Positions 26,489 to 37,473 of a stretch of 42,285 nucleotides of DNA are shown here, one piece after another (the first letter of the stretch is position 1; every line of letters begins with the position of its first letter). Source of the stretch: Pseudopontixanthobacter vadosimaris. GTDB taxonomy: Bacteria; Pseudomonadota; Alphaproteobacteria; Sphingomonadales; Sphingomonadaceae. The notes beneath the pieces were generated by a model, which was not told the origin of the DNA, made no database searches, and worked only from the letters and a program-made list of their open reading frames with translations. A program made the position numbers and the translations under genes. Where the stretch lies: positions 1 through 42,285 of the forward strand of contig NZ_JABASZ010000011.1 of NCBI RefSeq assembly GCF_012979275.1, given 5' to 3'.

Positions 26489-27853
26489 ATGACCAGACAC
26501 GCCAATATCGCCGCCATCATCCTCGCCGCCGGCAAGGGAACCCGGATGAAATCCGCCACGCACAAGGTACTGCACCCCATCGCGGGCAGGCCGATGATCG
26601 ACCATCTGCTGGCATCGGTAAATTTGCTTTCGCCGGAGGAAACTGTCGTGGTGGTCGGTTCGGGCCGCGACCAGATGGAAAGGGCGCTGGAGGGACGCGC
26701 GAAAACCGCTTTGCAGGAACCGCAGGAAGGCACCGGCCATGCGGTGCAGCAGGCAAGGGACGCCCTGCGCGATTTCGATGGCGACGTGCTGGTGCTCTAC
26801 GGCGATGTGCCTTTCGTCCGTCCGGAAACCATGGCGGCCATGCTCGACCGCCTGCATGCGGGCGATGCGCCGGCAGTCGTCGTGCTGGGCTTCGAACCGG
26901 CGGATGCGCTGCAATATGGCCGCGTCATCGCCGATGATGCCGGACGGATTGCAAAGATGGTGGAATATAAGGACGCCAGCGAGGACGAACGCGCCTGCGC
27001 CCTGTGCAATTCGGGCCTCATGGCCGCGCGCAGCGCCGATATGTTCGACCTGCTGGACCGCGTCGGCAATGAGAATGCCCAGGGCGAATATTACCTGGTC
27101 GACATCGTCAATGTCGCCAATGCGGACGGGCGGCATTGCGCCGTGGTGAAGACCGACGATCCCGGTGAGGTGGCGGGCATCAACAGCCGCGCCGAATTGG
27201 CGGCGGCAGAGGCGCAGTGGCAGGAATACCGGCGCGAGGAAGCCATGGCCGAAGGGGCCAGCCTGAAGGCACCCGAAACCGTCTTCTTCAGCTGGGACAC
27301 GCAGCTGGGCCGGGACGTCACCATCGAACCCAATGTTGTCTTCGGGCCGGGAGTCAGGGTCGCGGATGGCGCGACGATCCGCGCCTTCACCCACCTGGAA
27401 GGAGCCACCCTGGGCGAAGGCGTCACGGTCGGCCCCTATGCGCGCCTGCGGCCCGGTACGGTGCTTGGGAAAGGCGCCAAGATCGGCAATTTCGTCGAGA
27501 TCAAGAACGCCACGCTCGGCGAAGGAGCGAAGGCGAGCCATCTCACCTATCTCGGCGATGCCGACATAGGCGCGGGCGCGAATATCGGGGCGGGTACGAT
27601 CACCTGCAATTACGACGGCTATTTCAAGCATCGGACCGAAATCGGCGACCGTGCCTTCATCGGCTCCAACTCCTCGCTGATCGCGCCGCTGCGAATCGGG
27701 GCGGATGCCATCGTGGCTGCCGGGAGCGCGGTGAGCCGCGATGTGGCCGAAGGCGAATTGCGGATGGTCCGCAGCGACCAGCTGGTGAAGCCAGGCTGGG
27801 CCGACCGCTTCCACGACACGATGAAGAAGCGGAAGGAACAGCAGAAGAAGTGA
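26489..27853 (+). CDS. glmU: Bifunctional GlmU: GlcN-1-P acetyltransferase and GlcNAc-1-P uridyltransferase
   Basis: 454 residues, the normal length. The N-terminal pyrophosphorylase domain starts ILAAGKGTRMKSATHKVLHP, with the UTP-binding loop at 12-22, followed by EGTGHAVQQA and LYGDVPFV. The C-terminal left-handed beta helix carries the acetyltransferase site (ARLRPGTVLGKGAKIGNFVE, HLTYLGDADIGAGANIGAGT, NYDGYFKHRTEIGDRAFIGS). It makes UDP-GlcNAc for peptidoglycan and LPS. No good ribosome site precedes ATG 26489; the upstream in-frame start at 26369 runs into gph antisense and is rejected. An HNH gene follows 10 bp later. Confidence 0.97.
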   Translation: MTRHANIAAIILAAGKGTRMKSATHKVLHPIAGRPMIDHLLASVNLLSPEETVVVVGSGRDQMERALEGRAKTALQEPQEGTGHAVQQARDALRDFDGDVLVLYGDVPFVRPETMAAMLDRLHAGDAPAVVVLGFEPADALQYGRVIADDAGRIAKMVEYKDASEDERACALCNSGLMAARSADMFDLLDRVGNENAQGEYYLVDIVNVANADGRHCAVVKTDDPGEVAGINSRAELAAAEAQWQEYRREEAMAEGASLKAPETVFFSWDTQLGRDVTIEPNVVFGPGVRVADGATIRAFTHLEGATLGEGVTVGPYARLRPGTVLGKGAKIGNFVEIKNATLGEGAKASHLTYLGDADIGAGANIGAGTITCNYDGYFKHRTEIGDRAFIGSNSSLIAPLRIGADAIVAAGSAVSRDVAEGELRMVRSDQLVKPGWADRFHDTMKKRKEQQKK

Positions 27854-27863
27854 TTCGCTCCTG

Positions 27864-28154
27864 ATGCCAGACGATAGCGACTCTGCCGGGCAGGACGCGC
27901 TTACCTGCTGGCTCTGCGGCCGCCCGTTCGCCACGCGTATCCAGCAGCATCATACCGTGCCCAAGGCGAAGAAGGGCCGCGACACGGTGCCGGTACACCC
28001 AATCTGTCACCGGGCGATCCACGCGAATTACAGCAATGCCGAACTCGCCCGCATCGGCAGCGATCGCTCCCGCCTGATGGAAAGCGAACGGATCATGAAA
28101 TTCGTGAGCTGGGTGCAGGACAAGCCGCCCGACTTCCACGCGCCTACCCGCTGA
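27864..28154 (+). CDS. Small HNH-type nuclease-like protein
   Basis: 96 residues. Cys15-x2-Cys18 (CWLCG), the HH dipeptide at 29-30 in IQQHHTVPKAKKG, and Cys48-His49 with His53 (PICHRAIH) follow the HNH arrangement with structural zinc ligands. The C-terminal helix (LMESERIMKFVSWVQ) is typical of small HNH proteins of unknown target. It may be a nuclease or a DNA-binding relic. Downstream of glmU by 10 bp, and converges with the DUF4126 gene with 3 bp between stops. Confidence 0.85.
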   Translation: MPDDSDSAGQDALTCWLCGRPFATRIQQHHTVPKAKKGRDTVPVHPICHRAIHANYSNAELARIGSDRSRLMESERIMKFVSWVQDKPPDFHAPTR

Positions 28155-28157
28155 TCC

Positions 28158-28616
28158 TCAGCTGCGTGCGGGCCGCGCATTGGCGATGGCCAGCGCCGAG
28201 CCGATGGAGAGCGCATCTTCGACAATGCCAGTCGCGGTCTGGCCCCAGCGGCGCATCGCCCATTTGCGCGCAGCCAGCCCGACATGCGAAGAAATCAGCG
28301 CCGTGCCGATGCCCACCGCAGCACCCACCAGCCTCTGCCTGGGCGGCGCAAGCGTCGCCCCGGAGAAACCGCTGGTGATGGTCCGCGCCAGCAGGCCGAG
28401 GAAGACAGTGCGATCAGGCGCGCTCTCCATCTTGTCGCCCGCCATTTCGGCCGCGGCCATTGCCACGCCGCCGGCGGCGATGACCGGATGTTCGAGCAGC
28501 CGCGCCTCGGCATTGTCGTAAGGAAGTCTGCCCTGGCGCGCGGCACCTGCCAGCGCAGCCAGCGGCGACATCGATCGTTGCCCGGCGACAAGGCCCATCA
28601 GAAGAGAACGCAGCAT
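28158..28616 (-). CDS. DUF4126 family membrane protein
   Basis: 152 residues, rich in Ala, Gly and Met. The stretch LLMGLVAGQRSMSPLAALAGAARQGRLP at the N-terminus, DKMESAPDRT and FSGATLAPPRQRLVGAAVGIGTALISSHVGL with a C-terminal GIVEDALSIGSALAIANA match DUF4126. These helices are hydrophobic and it is probably an inner-membrane protein; function unknown. Divergent from the Tat-SDR gene across about 180 bp. Confidence 0.85.
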   Translation of the reverse strand: MLRSLLMGLVAGQRSMSPLAALAGAARQGRLPYDNAEARLLEHPVIAAGGVAMAAAEMAGDKMESAPDRTVFLGLLARTITSGFSGATLAPPRQRLVGAAVGIGTALISSHVGLAARKWAMRRWGQTATGIVEDALSIGSALAIANARPARS

Positions 28617-28796
28617 AAATTATCCTTTCCTTTTGCGCTGCCAACGGGCGAACGGCGGTATTCGATCCGGCGGCTGAACCGAAATCCTTGCAAATTCATC
28701 GTGGCCGGCAGATGCTGCGCCCAGAAACCGGGCCTACGGATCACGGCGCGATGAAGCATGAACCGGCGGCTGACATCACCGGAGAAGGACACCGCC

Positions 28797-29789
28797 ATGC
28801 CCGATCTTTCGCGCCGCCATCTGCTCGCCGGAACCGCCGCCGTGGGCGTGCTTGCCGCCACGCCTGCAATTGCGCAGCGGCCCGCGCCGGGCACACCGCG
28901 CGACCTGTCGGGCAAGTCCATCCTCATAACCGGCACGTCGTCCGGCTTTGGGCGGCTCGGGGCAGAACATTACGCCCGGCGCGGGGCAAAAGTGTTCGCC
29001 ACCATGCGGAACCTGCCACGGGTCGAGGCGGCACAGCTGGCTGACCTCGCCCGCGCCGAGAGACTCGACATCCACATCATCGAAATCGATGTCCTGTCCG
29101 ATGAACAGGCCGCGCGCGGCGTCGCCGAGGCCGAGCGGATCAATGGCGGACCGGTGGATGTGCTGGTGAACAACGCCGGTATCGGCATCACCGGCCCGGT
29201 CGAGGTGCAGGACATGCAAGCTACGAAGCTGATCTTCGACACCAATGTGTTCGGCGCGCACCGCATGGCACGGGCGGTGCTGCCCGGCATGCGGCAGCGC
29301 GGCAGCGGGCAGATCATCCAGATCAGCTCGCAGCTTGGCCGGGTGATCATGCCCCATGGCGGGCATTATTCGGCCACCAAGTTCGCGCTGGAAGCCTTGA
29401 GCGAACAGCTCGCCTATGAACTCGTTCCGCATGATATCGATGTATCGATCATCGAACCCGGCGGCTATCCGACCGAGGTCTGGGTCAATCGCAACATCTA
29501 CACCGGCGCACTGAAGGCGCGAGCGGAGGAAGAACATCTTGCAGGCTATCCGCAAATCGTCGCCAATATGGGTGAAGAAGACGGATCGGGCCGCTCCGCC
29601 GATCCGATGGAAGTGCCGCGCGCCATCGAGCAGTTGATCGCCATGGCGCCGGGCACCCGTCCGCTGCGCCAGCCGGTCAGCGGCGGCAATATTCCGCAGG
29701 TGGAGATCAACCGGGTCACGGCGGAAACGCAGATCGGCTGGCTGGGCGGGTCGCCTTACGGCCCGGCGATCAGGGCGGTGCTGGGCTAG
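28797..29789 (+). CDS. SDR oxidoreductase with Tat signal
   Basis: 330 residues. N-terminal SRRHLLAGTAAVGVLAATPAIAQ is a twin-arginine signal ending AIAQ (residue 27), so the enzyme is probably exported folded with its cofactor. The Rossmann motif TGTSSGFG (45-52), NNAG (about 125-128), Ser177/178 and Tyr191-x3-Lys195 (YSATK) complete the SDR site. Acts on an unknown carbonyl or alcohol in the periplasm. The start ATG 28797 follows GGAGAAGGA; an ATG at 28758 would add residues before the Tat motif and is less likely. Confidence 0.9.
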   Translation: MPDLSRRHLLAGTAAVGVLAATPAIAQRPAPGTPRDLSGKSILITGTSSGFGRLGAEHYARRGAKVFATMRNLPRVEAAQLADLARAERLDIHIIEIDVLSDEQAARGVAEAERINGGPVDVLVNNAGIGITGPVEVQDMQATKLIFDTNVFGAHRMARAVLPGMRQRGSGQIIQISSQLGRVIMPHGGHYSATKFALEALSEQLAYELVPHDIDVSIIEPGGYPTEVWVNRNIYTGALKARAEEEHLAGYPQIVANMGEEDGSGRSADPMEVPRAIEQLIAMAPGTRPLRQPVSGGNIPQVEINRVTAETQIGWLGGSPYGPAIRAVLG

Positions 29790-30095
29790 CGCGTCGATCG
29801 CCCTCCTTCGCGCCTGCGGCCTGGCCGGAACCGGCGCTTACCGCGCGGCTACTGGCGCAGGTGGCTGAGACCGTCACCATGAAGAGACGGATATCGCGCC
29901 CGCAGGCGGAACGATGAGCACCGGGCAGATGTCCCATGTCGCACACGGTCACCGGCGGTAAGGGGCCGGCGGCCGGTCCCGCCCACAGCCCGCCCTCCCG
30001 GTCCTTTGGCAATCCGGAGCATCGCGCTCGATCTTTTTCAGGCGTCACGCCTGGCTTGTCCGCCAATCGCTCGACCGGCGGGGCCAAGCCCTGCA
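29790..30095. other. Unassigned 306-bp convergent intergenic region
   Basis: Lies between the stops of the Tat-SDR gene (plus) and the prolyl oligopeptidase gene (minus). It contains an inverted repeat CAGGCG-TCA-CGCCTG at 30039-30053, whose flanking T-run is on the wrong side for a terminator, and a GC-rich segment with several GGCCGGCGG-like words. No gene, riboswitch or RNA structure is recognised. Confidence 0.6.
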
Positions 30096-32246
30096 CTAGT
30101 CAGCCAATTGCCGGAGCAGATAGACATTCTGCAAGGCCAGCAATCTGGCGCGCTGTTCATTGTCCACGCCGCCCGAATGGCCGCCGACCATGTCCTCGTA
30201 ATAAAGATAGTCGTCGCCATTCGCCTTCATCCGCGCCGCAGCCTTGCGGCCATGGGCGGGGTGCGTGCGGTCGTCGGCGGTGCTCGTGATGTAGAAGGGC
30301 TTGGGAAAGTCCTTGTCCTCATTCAGCTTCTGATAGGGGGAATAGGGTTCGATCCACGCCCTTTGTTCCGCGATGCGGGGGTCGCCATATTCGCCGATCC
30401 ACGAAGCTCCGCGGCCGATCTCGTGATAGCGCAGCATGTCGAACAGGGGGATCTGCACGATGGCGGCATCGAACAGATCGGGGCGCTGGGTGAAGGCGGT
30501 GCCGACCAGCAAGCCCCCCTGGCTGCCGCCCTGGATGCCCAGATTATCAGGCGTGGTGAAGCCGCGCTCCACCAGATCTTCCGCCACGGCGATGAAATCG
30601 TCCCAGGTGCGCTGCTTGTTTTCACGAATAGCGGTCTGGTGCCAGCCGGGGCCGAATTCGCCGCCGCCGCGAAGATTGGCGAGGACATAGGCACCCCCGC
30701 GTTCGAGCCACAATTTGCCCGTCGTACCCAGATAGCCCGGCAGGCGCGGCACCTGGAAGCCGCCGTAACCTGTCAGCAGCGTGGGGGTGTTGCCGCTGCC
30801 CTTCATGCCCGCAGGCTTGACGATGAAATAGGGGATGGCGGTGCCATCGGCGCTGATCGCCTCGTGCTGCTCGACCGTCGCGCCGGCAGCGTCGAACAGG
30901 ACGGGCGAGGATTTCAGCGCCTCGAGGTTCTGCGTCTCGCCATCATAGAGGAAGAGGCGGGTGGGGCTGAGGAAATCGGTGACATTCAGCATCAGCGTGT
31001 CGGTCAGATCGTCCGACGATCCGATGCCGATGGTGGCGTTTTCCGGCAGGTCCAGTTCCTGCTGCTGCCATGCGCCATTTGCGCGATCGAAGCGCACCAC
31101 CTTGCCGCGCACATTGTCGAGCAGCCCGACGTAGAGACCGTCCGACGTGATTGCCGCACCCTGCTTGGTCTGGCGCTCGCCCGGCGCCCAGACCAGCGTG
31201 CGCTTCGCGTTGTTCGGGTCGGCCTTCCATTCGTCAAGGCTTGCGGAAATGATCGAGTCTGCGGGAAAGGTCTGTCCGCCCACGCTCCAGTCCACATCGG
31301 TCGAGATCAGCACCTGATCGTCCACCAGCCCGTAAGGCGCGGCCTTTTTCGGCAGATCGAGCACGACCCATTCGCCGTCCTTCCACAGCTGATATTCGCG
31401 CTCGTGGAAGCTGAGCCCGCGATAGGCGAGGCGGGCACGTTCGACGCCGTCCTTGTCGCGCAGCAAATAGACCCCGGCCGACACATCGGTGGGTTCGCCC
31501 CGGAAGATTTCCTGCGCCTGCGAGATGTCCTGCCCGCGCTTCCAGATGCGCGCCGTGTAGGGATACAGGCTTTCCGTCAGCGTGCCTTCGCCGAAATCGC
31601 GCCCGACGAGCAGCGTGTCCTTGTCGATCCAGGTGATCCCGCCCTGGCTTTCGGGAAGGGTGAAGCCGCCCTCGACGAAGCTCTTCGTCACGCGGTCGAA
31701 CTCGCGCATGACAGTCGCATCCTTGCCGCCATCGGAGAGCGCAACCATGCAGTGCCGGCCTTCCGGCGGCAGGCAGGTCATGCCGCCATAGACCCATTCG
31801 CGTCCCTCGGCAGCGGCCAGAGCGTCGACATCGAGCACCGTTTCCCATTCGGGCTCGTCGGTGCGGTAGCTTTCCAGGGTCGTGCGCCGCAGGATGCCCT
31901 TGGGATTGGCCTTGTCCTGCCAGAAATTATACATGCCGTCGCGCGCGAAGCCGACATAGGGAATGCGGTCGTCGGAATCGAGGATCGCCAGCGCTTCGGC
32001 CTTGAGTGTTTCGAAACGCGGGTCGGCGGTGAGTTCGGCTTCCGTCCGCGCATTCTCGGCGCGCACCCAGTCCAGTGCCCGGTCGCTGCGGGCCTCTTCC
32101 AGCCAGATGAAGGGATCGGTGCTCTCGTCCGGCACGCCCGTAGTGCTGGCGGGCGCGGTGGTCTGTGCGGCTGCGGGGGTCATGCTGGTTCCCAAGGCAA
32201 TGCTGGCGGCGGCGGTGGCCATCGCGCGTATGAATGTTCTTTTCAT
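30096..32246 (-). CDS. Exported prolyl oligopeptidase (S9A)
   Basis: 716 residues. A signal peptide (MKRTFIRAMATAAASIALGT to AAAQ, residues 1-28) directs it to the periplasm. The N-terminal half is a seven-bladed beta-propeller starting DPFIWLEEARSDRALDWVRAEN; the C-terminal hydrolase domain carries Ser575 in GGSQGG, the Asp at 658/659 in TADDRTHPAH, and His690 in GGHSGG. Cleaves short peptides, in the family after proline. The ATG at 32246 is chosen because it starts the signal peptide; the frame stays open upstream through the duplicated atp terminators, which is not coding. Only 4 nt of AT-rich leader are obvious, so its promoter lies in 32247-32320. Confidence 0.93.
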   Translation of the reverse strand: MKRTFIRAMATAAASIALGTSMTPAAAQTTAPASTTGVPDESTDPFIWLEEARSDRALDWVRAENARTEAELTADPRFETLKAEALAILDSDDRIPYVGFARDGMYNFWQDKANPKGILRRTTLESYRTDEPEWETVLDVDALAAAEGREWVYGGMTCLPPEGRHCMVALSDGGKDATVMREFDRVTKSFVEGGFTLPESQGGITWIDKDTLLVGRDFGEGTLTESLYPYTARIWKRGQDISQAQEIFRGEPTDVSAGVYLLRDKDGVERARLAYRGLSFHEREYQLWKDGEWVVLDLPKKAAPYGLVDDQVLISTDVDWSVGGQTFPADSIISASLDEWKADPNNAKRTLVWAPGERQTKQGAAITSDGLYVGLLDNVRGKVVRFDRANGAWQQQELDLPENATIGIGSSDDLTDTLMLNVTDFLSPTRLFLYDGETQNLEALKSSPVLFDAAGATVEQHEAISADGTAIPYFIVKPAGMKGSGNTPTLLTGYGGFQVPRLPGYLGTTGKLWLERGGAYVLANLRGGGEFGPGWHQTAIRENKQRTWDDFIAVAEDLVERGFTTPDNLGIQGGSQGGLLVGTAFTQRPDLFDAAIVQIPLFDMLRYHEIGRGASWIGEYGDPRIAEQRAWIEPYSPYQKLNEDKDFPKPFYITSTADDRTHPAHGRKAAARMKANGDDYLYYEDMVGGHSGGVDNEQRARLLALQNVYLLRQLAD

Positions 32247-32346
32247 GATCTGCTTCCCTGACGTCTGCCTGGCGGCAAATTGCCCGCAAGGCGCATGAAA
32301 GGCAACAGGGGGAGGGCCGCGCATCCTCAATAATATGGCCGAAGAA

Positions 32347-32369
32347 AAGGGCGGCAAATGGCCGCCCTT
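32347..32369 (-). terminator. Distal terminator copy after atpC
   Basis: AAGGGCGGC...GCCGCCCTT is a 9-bp stem with a 5-nt loop; on the minus strand TTTTCTTC follows. Second barrier between the atp operon and the oligopeptidase gene. Confidence 0.9.
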
Positions 32370-32403
32370 CGTTATCGGCATCCTCAATAATATGGCCGAC
32401 GAA

Positions 32404-32426
32404 AAGGGCGGCAAATGGCCGCCCTT
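32404..32426 (-). terminator. Proximal terminator copy after atpC
   Basis: Same 9-bp stem as the distal copy, followed on the minus strand by TTTTCGTC. Lies about 27 bp after the atpC stop and is the primary atp operon terminator. Confidence 0.92.
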
Positions 32427-32452
32427 CGTTATCTGTCGCAAGCGATCCGGCC

Positions 32453-32710
32453 TCAGCCCTCGACATGCTCCGCCAGCACGGTCAACCCGCCATCGCCGAC
32501 TTCGGCGAAACCGCCGCGCACGGCGATATTTTCCGGCGTCGCGCCCGGGGTTCTGACGATCTGCACATTACCGTCGCGAATGGTCGACATGAACGGGGCA
32601 TGCCCCTCCAGCACGCCGAATTCTCCGTCGGTGCCGGGGACGATCACCATGTGGACATCTTCCGACCGGACGAGCGCGGCGGGCGTGACGAGTTCGAAAT
32701 GCAGGGGCAT
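32453..32710 (-). CDS. atpC: ATP synthase epsilon subunit, short form
   Basis: 85 residues: [37 protein letters not shown] then [21 protein letters not shown]. This is only the N-terminal beta-sandwich; the C-terminal two-helix domain (about 50 residues in E. coli epsilon), which inhibits ATP hydrolysis, is absent. ATG 32710 gives the standard N-terminus. Short epsilon is known in alphaproteobacteria, where inhibition is done by other proteins such as the zeta subunit. Last gene of atpHAGDC, followed by two terminators. Confidence 0.95.
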   Translation of the reverse strand: MPLHFELVTPAALVRSEDVHMVIVPGTDGEFGVLEGHAPFMSTIRDGNVQIVRTPGATPENIAVRGGFAEVGDGGLTVLAEHVEG

Positions 32711-32753
32711 GATCTGTTCGCTTCTTTCGCTCAGTTTATCCGGGCCTTGCGCC

Positions 32754-34305
<1,552 letters not shown>

Positions 34306-34327
<22 letters not shown>

Positions 34328-35184
34328 ATGATTTCAATCAGTTCGGTCGTGATCGCGGCCTGGCGGCTGCGGTTGTACTGGATGGTCAGATCGTCGATCA
34401 ACTCGCCCGCATTGCGCGTGGCATTGTCCATCGCGGTCATCGAAGCGCCCTGTTCCGACGCGTTGTTTTCCAGCAGCGCGCCGAAGATCTGCGTCTTCAG
34501 ATAACGCGGCAGCAATTCCTCGAGGATCGCTTCCTCGTCCGGCTCGTAATCGACCACGGCGCCTGAATCGCGGACCGACGAGTCGAGTTCCGGCGTGGGA
34601 ACGGGGATGATCTGCTGGCCGGTCGGCTCCTGGGTCAGCGCGCTCTTGAAGGTCGAAAAGTAGAGATGCGCAATGTCGAACTTGCCGTCATGGAACATGT
34701 CGATCAGTTCCGCCGCGATCCGCTCCGCTTCGCCATAGCCGGGTTCGCGCACGTCGGTCGTGTCGAATTCATTCTTCACCTGGCCGGGAAAGGCGCGCTT
34801 GATCGGCGCGCGGCCTTTCTTGCCGACCAGATAGAATTCGACCGATTTGCCTTCGGATTGCAGGCGCCGCGCGTGCGAGAGCGCGGCGCGAACGATGTTG
34901 GAATTGAACGCCCCGGCCAGGCCCTTGTCACTATTGGCGACGACCATCAGATGCCGCCGGTCCTCGCCCGTGCCGGAAAGGAGCAGCGGCGCGCTGTCGC
35001 CCGAAACCTTGGACGACAGGCTGGCCATCACCTTTGCCAGACGCGAGGCATAGGGGCGCGCAGCCTCGGCCGCTGCCTGCGCCTTGCGCAGCTTCGCGGC
35101 GGCGACCATCTGCTTGGCCTTGGTGATCTTCTGGGTCGATTTGACCGAGTTGATCCGCCCTTTGAGTTCCTTCAGCGAGGCCAT
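34306..35184 (-). CDS. atpG: ATP synthase F1 gamma subunit
   Basis: 292 residues. The rotor subunit: N-terminal [36 protein letters not shown] forms the coiled coil, with the middle YSKGLAG-like [16 protein letters not shown], and the C-terminal helix [22 protein letters not shown]...[16 protein letters not shown] closes it. Stop lies inside the first of three repeats. Gap of 31 bp to atpA. Confidence 0.98.
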
Positions 35185-35215
35185 GTCGGCTCCCTGTTTC
35201 TATCGGTTTGCGTGA

Positions 35216-36745
35216 TCAGGCGAACTGCTTGGCGAAAGTGTCGAGCGCCTTGACCGTACGGGCCTTGACATCGTCATCGAAATTCCTCGTTTCACGAATG
35301 TCGGTCAGGATGTCGGCATGTTCGCTGCGCATGTAGCCCAGCATGGCGGTTTCGTAATCCGTCACCCGGTCCACCGGCACGGCGTCGAGATAGCCATTGG
35401 TGCCGGCAAAGATCGACACTGTTTGTTCCTGGAACGGCATGGGCGAGAACTGCGCCTGCTTCAGCAATTCGGTCAGGCGCGCGCCGCGGTTCAGCAGCTT
35501 CTGCGTCGATGCGTCGAGATCGGAACCGAACTGGGCGAAGGCCGCCATTTCGCGGTACTGCGCCAGTTCCAGTTTGATCGAGCCGGACACCTTCTTCATG
35601 GCCTTGGTCTGGGCGGCACCGCCGACGCGGCTGACCGACAGGCCGACGTTGATGGCCGGACGGATGCCCTGGTAGAACAGATTGGTCTCCAGGAAGATCT
35701 GCCCATCGGTGATCGAGATCACGTTGGTGGGGATGTAGGCGGACACGTCGCCGGCCTGCGTCTCGATGATCGGCAGCGCGGTAAGCGAGCCGGCACCCTG
35801 CGCGTCGTTCATCTTCGCGGCACGCTCGAGCAGGCGGGAGTGCAGGTAGAACACATCGCCGGGATAGGCCTCGCGGCCCGGCGGGCGGCGCAGCAGCAGC
35901 GACATCTGGCGATAGGCCACGGCCTGCTTCGACAGATCGTCATAGACGATGACGGCATGCATGCCGTTGTCGCGGAAGAATTCGCCCATCGCGCAGCCGG
36001 TGTAGGGGGCAAGATATTGCAGCGGCGCAGGCTCGGAAGCCGTTGCGGCCACGACAATGGAATATTCCATGGCGCCATTTTCTTCCAGGCTCTTCACGAT
36101 CTGGGCGACGGTGGAACGCTTCTGACCCACGGCGACATAGATGCAGTAGAGCTTCTTGCCTTCATCGTCGGTGGCGTGGCCGTGCTTCTGGTTGATGAAG
36201 GTGTCGATGGCGACGGCGGATTTGCCGGTCTGGCGGTCACCGATGATCAGTTCGCGCTGGCCGCGGCCAACCGGAACCAGCGCGTCGATGGCCTTGAGGC
36301 CGGTTTGCACGGGTTCGTTCACCGACTGGCGCGGGATGATGCCCGGTGCCTTCACCTCGACGCGGCTGCGCTTTTCAGCGACGATCGGGCCCTTGCCGTC
36401 GATCGGATTGCCGAGCGCGTCGACCACGCGGCCGAGCAGGCCCTTGCCGACAGGCACGTCGACGATGGTGCCGGTCCGCTTGACGGTGTCGCCTTCCTTG
36501 ATGCCGCTGTCGGACCCGAAGATCACGACGCCGACATTGTCGGATTCGAGGTTCAGGGCCATGCCCTGAATGCCGCCCGGAAACTCGACCATTTCGCCGG
36601 CCTGGATGTTGTCCAGCCCGTGGATGCGGGCGATACCGTCACCGACGGACAGGACGGAACCGACTTCGCTGACTTCGGCCTCGGTCCCGAAATTGGCGAT
36701 CTGGTCCTTGATGACCTTCGAGATTTCTGCGGCGCGGATTTCCAT
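35216..36745 (-). CDS. atpA: ATP synthase F1 alpha subunit
   Basis: 509 residues. Non-catalytic nucleotide-binding subunit: Walker [16 protein letters not shown], the conserved [15 protein letters not shown], Walker [14 protein letters not shown] and [22 protein letters not shown]-terminal [20 protein letters not shown] matches. 22 bp after the atpH stop. Confidence 0.98.
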   Translation of the reverse strand: MEIRAAEISKVIKDQIANFGTEAEVSEVGSVLSVGDGIARIHGLDNIQAGEMVEFPGGIQGMALNLESDNVGVVIFGSDSGIKEGDTVKRTGTIVDVPVGKGLLGRVVDALGNPIDGKGPIVAEKRSRVEVKAPGIIPRQSVNEPVQTGLKAIDALVPVGRGQRELIIGDRQTGKSAVAIDTFINQKHGHATDDEGKKLYCIYVAVGQKRSTVAQIVKSLEENGAMEYSIVVAATASEPAPLQYLAPYTGCAMGEFFRDNGMHAVIVYDDLSKQAVAYRQMSLLLRRPPGREAYPGDVFYLHSRLLERAAKMNDAQGAGSLTALPIIETQAGDVSAYIPTNVISITDGQIFLETNLFYQGIRPAINVGLSVSRVGGAAQTKAMKKVSGSIKLELAQYREMAAFAQFGSDLDASTQKLLNRGARLTELLKQAQFSPMPFQEQTVSIFAGTNGYLDAVPVDRVTDYETAMLGYMRSEHADILTDIRETRNFDDDVKARTVKALDTFAKQFA

Positions 36746-36767
36746 GGGATACCTTTCCTGAACGGTC

Positions 36768-37331
36768 TTAGGACCGCTGGCCTTTCATGGCTTGAGCAAG
36801 GGAGTTGAGGCGGGTGCGGATCGAACCGTCGATACGGCGCGATCCGATGGTGACGACGAGGCCGCCGAGCAATTCGGGATCGACCTCGTGGGAGAGTTTC
36901 ACGGTCCGGCCCTCGCGCGCGGTCAGCTTGGCGCGCAGCGCGGCGAGCTGCGTTTCGGACAGGGCATGGGCGCTGGACACTTTTGCCGTGATCTCGCCCC
37001 GCTGCGCGGCGGCGATAGCGGAAAAGGCGCGGATCATCGCGGGCAGGTCGGACAGGCGGCGGTTCTGCGCCAGCACGCCGAGGAAATTGCGCGTGAGCGG
37101 CCCGATGCCGAGCAGGCCCGCGACGCCGTTCAGCGCCCCTTCGGCAGCCTTGCGCGATACCTGCGGGTTGCGGATCAGCGCGCGCAGGTCGGCCGATTCG
37201 CGGATCGCGGCGTCCAGCTTCTCAAGGTCGTTCTCGACCTGCGTGACGGTGCCGTTCTCGGATGCGAGATCGAACAATGCCACGGCATAGCGGCCTGCCA
37301 GGCTAGCCTGAATACCGGCGGAAATCTCCAC
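36768..37331 (-). CDS. atpH: ATP synthase delta subunit (OSCP)
   Basis: 187 residues, GTG start. The N-terminal helical domain [18 protein letters not shown] connects F1 to the peripheral stalk, and the C-terminal part contains [37 protein letters not shown], the delta signature. First gene of the F1 operon; the F0 genes are elsewhere, as usual in alphaproteobacteria. The 142 bp upstream must hold the operon promoter; I cannot define its boxes. Confidence 0.97.
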   Translation of the reverse strand: MEISAGIQASLAGRYAVALFDLASENGTVTQVENDLEKLDAAIRESADLRALIRNPQVSRKAAEGALNGVAGLLGIGPLTRNFLGVLAQNRRLSDLPAMIRAFSAIAAAQRGEITAKVSSAHALSETQLAALRAKLTAREGRTVKLSHEVDPELLGGLVVTIGSRRIDGSIRTRLNSLAQAMKGQRS

Positions 37332-37473
37332 GCGTCTCTGTCCTCTCGGGTCCGGTTGGAACGATGGCGTATCACCGCAGCGACGACGGGGTCGTCCGGG
37401 TAATCAATGGCGCGCGCCTAGCACCGGCATGGCACGGATGCAAGTTGCAAGGACAGTGGAAAGAGCCTTCGCG

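Larger units (their letters stand above)
32321..32434. repeat. 57-bp tandem duplication carrying the atp operon terminator
   Basis: Two copies, 32321-32377 and 32378-32434, differ at only two positions (A/C at the 23rd base and the last base). Each contains GGGCGGC-AAAT-GGCCGCCC framed by A/T runs. The period is a multiple of three, so an open frame reads through it. Confidence 0.95.

Noticed and set aside
30039-30053. Inverted repeat CAGGCG-TCA-CGCCTG as a terminator
   Set aside because: The T-run precedes the stem on the plus strand and gives A-run after it on the minus strand, so no orientation makes a terminator.
29790-30095. TPP or cobalamin riboswitch in the convergent gap
   Set aside because: A GGCTGAGA word is present at about 29863, but the partner motifs are missing and no target gene follows.
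30006-32261. 751-residue plus-strand frame opposite the oligopeptidase
   Set aside because: Antisense shadow; the minus strand has clear catalytic motifs.
32247-32441. N-terminal extension of the oligopeptidase through the repeats
   Set aside because: It would place 65 repeat-coded residues ahead of a normal signal peptide; the DNA is a duplicated terminator.
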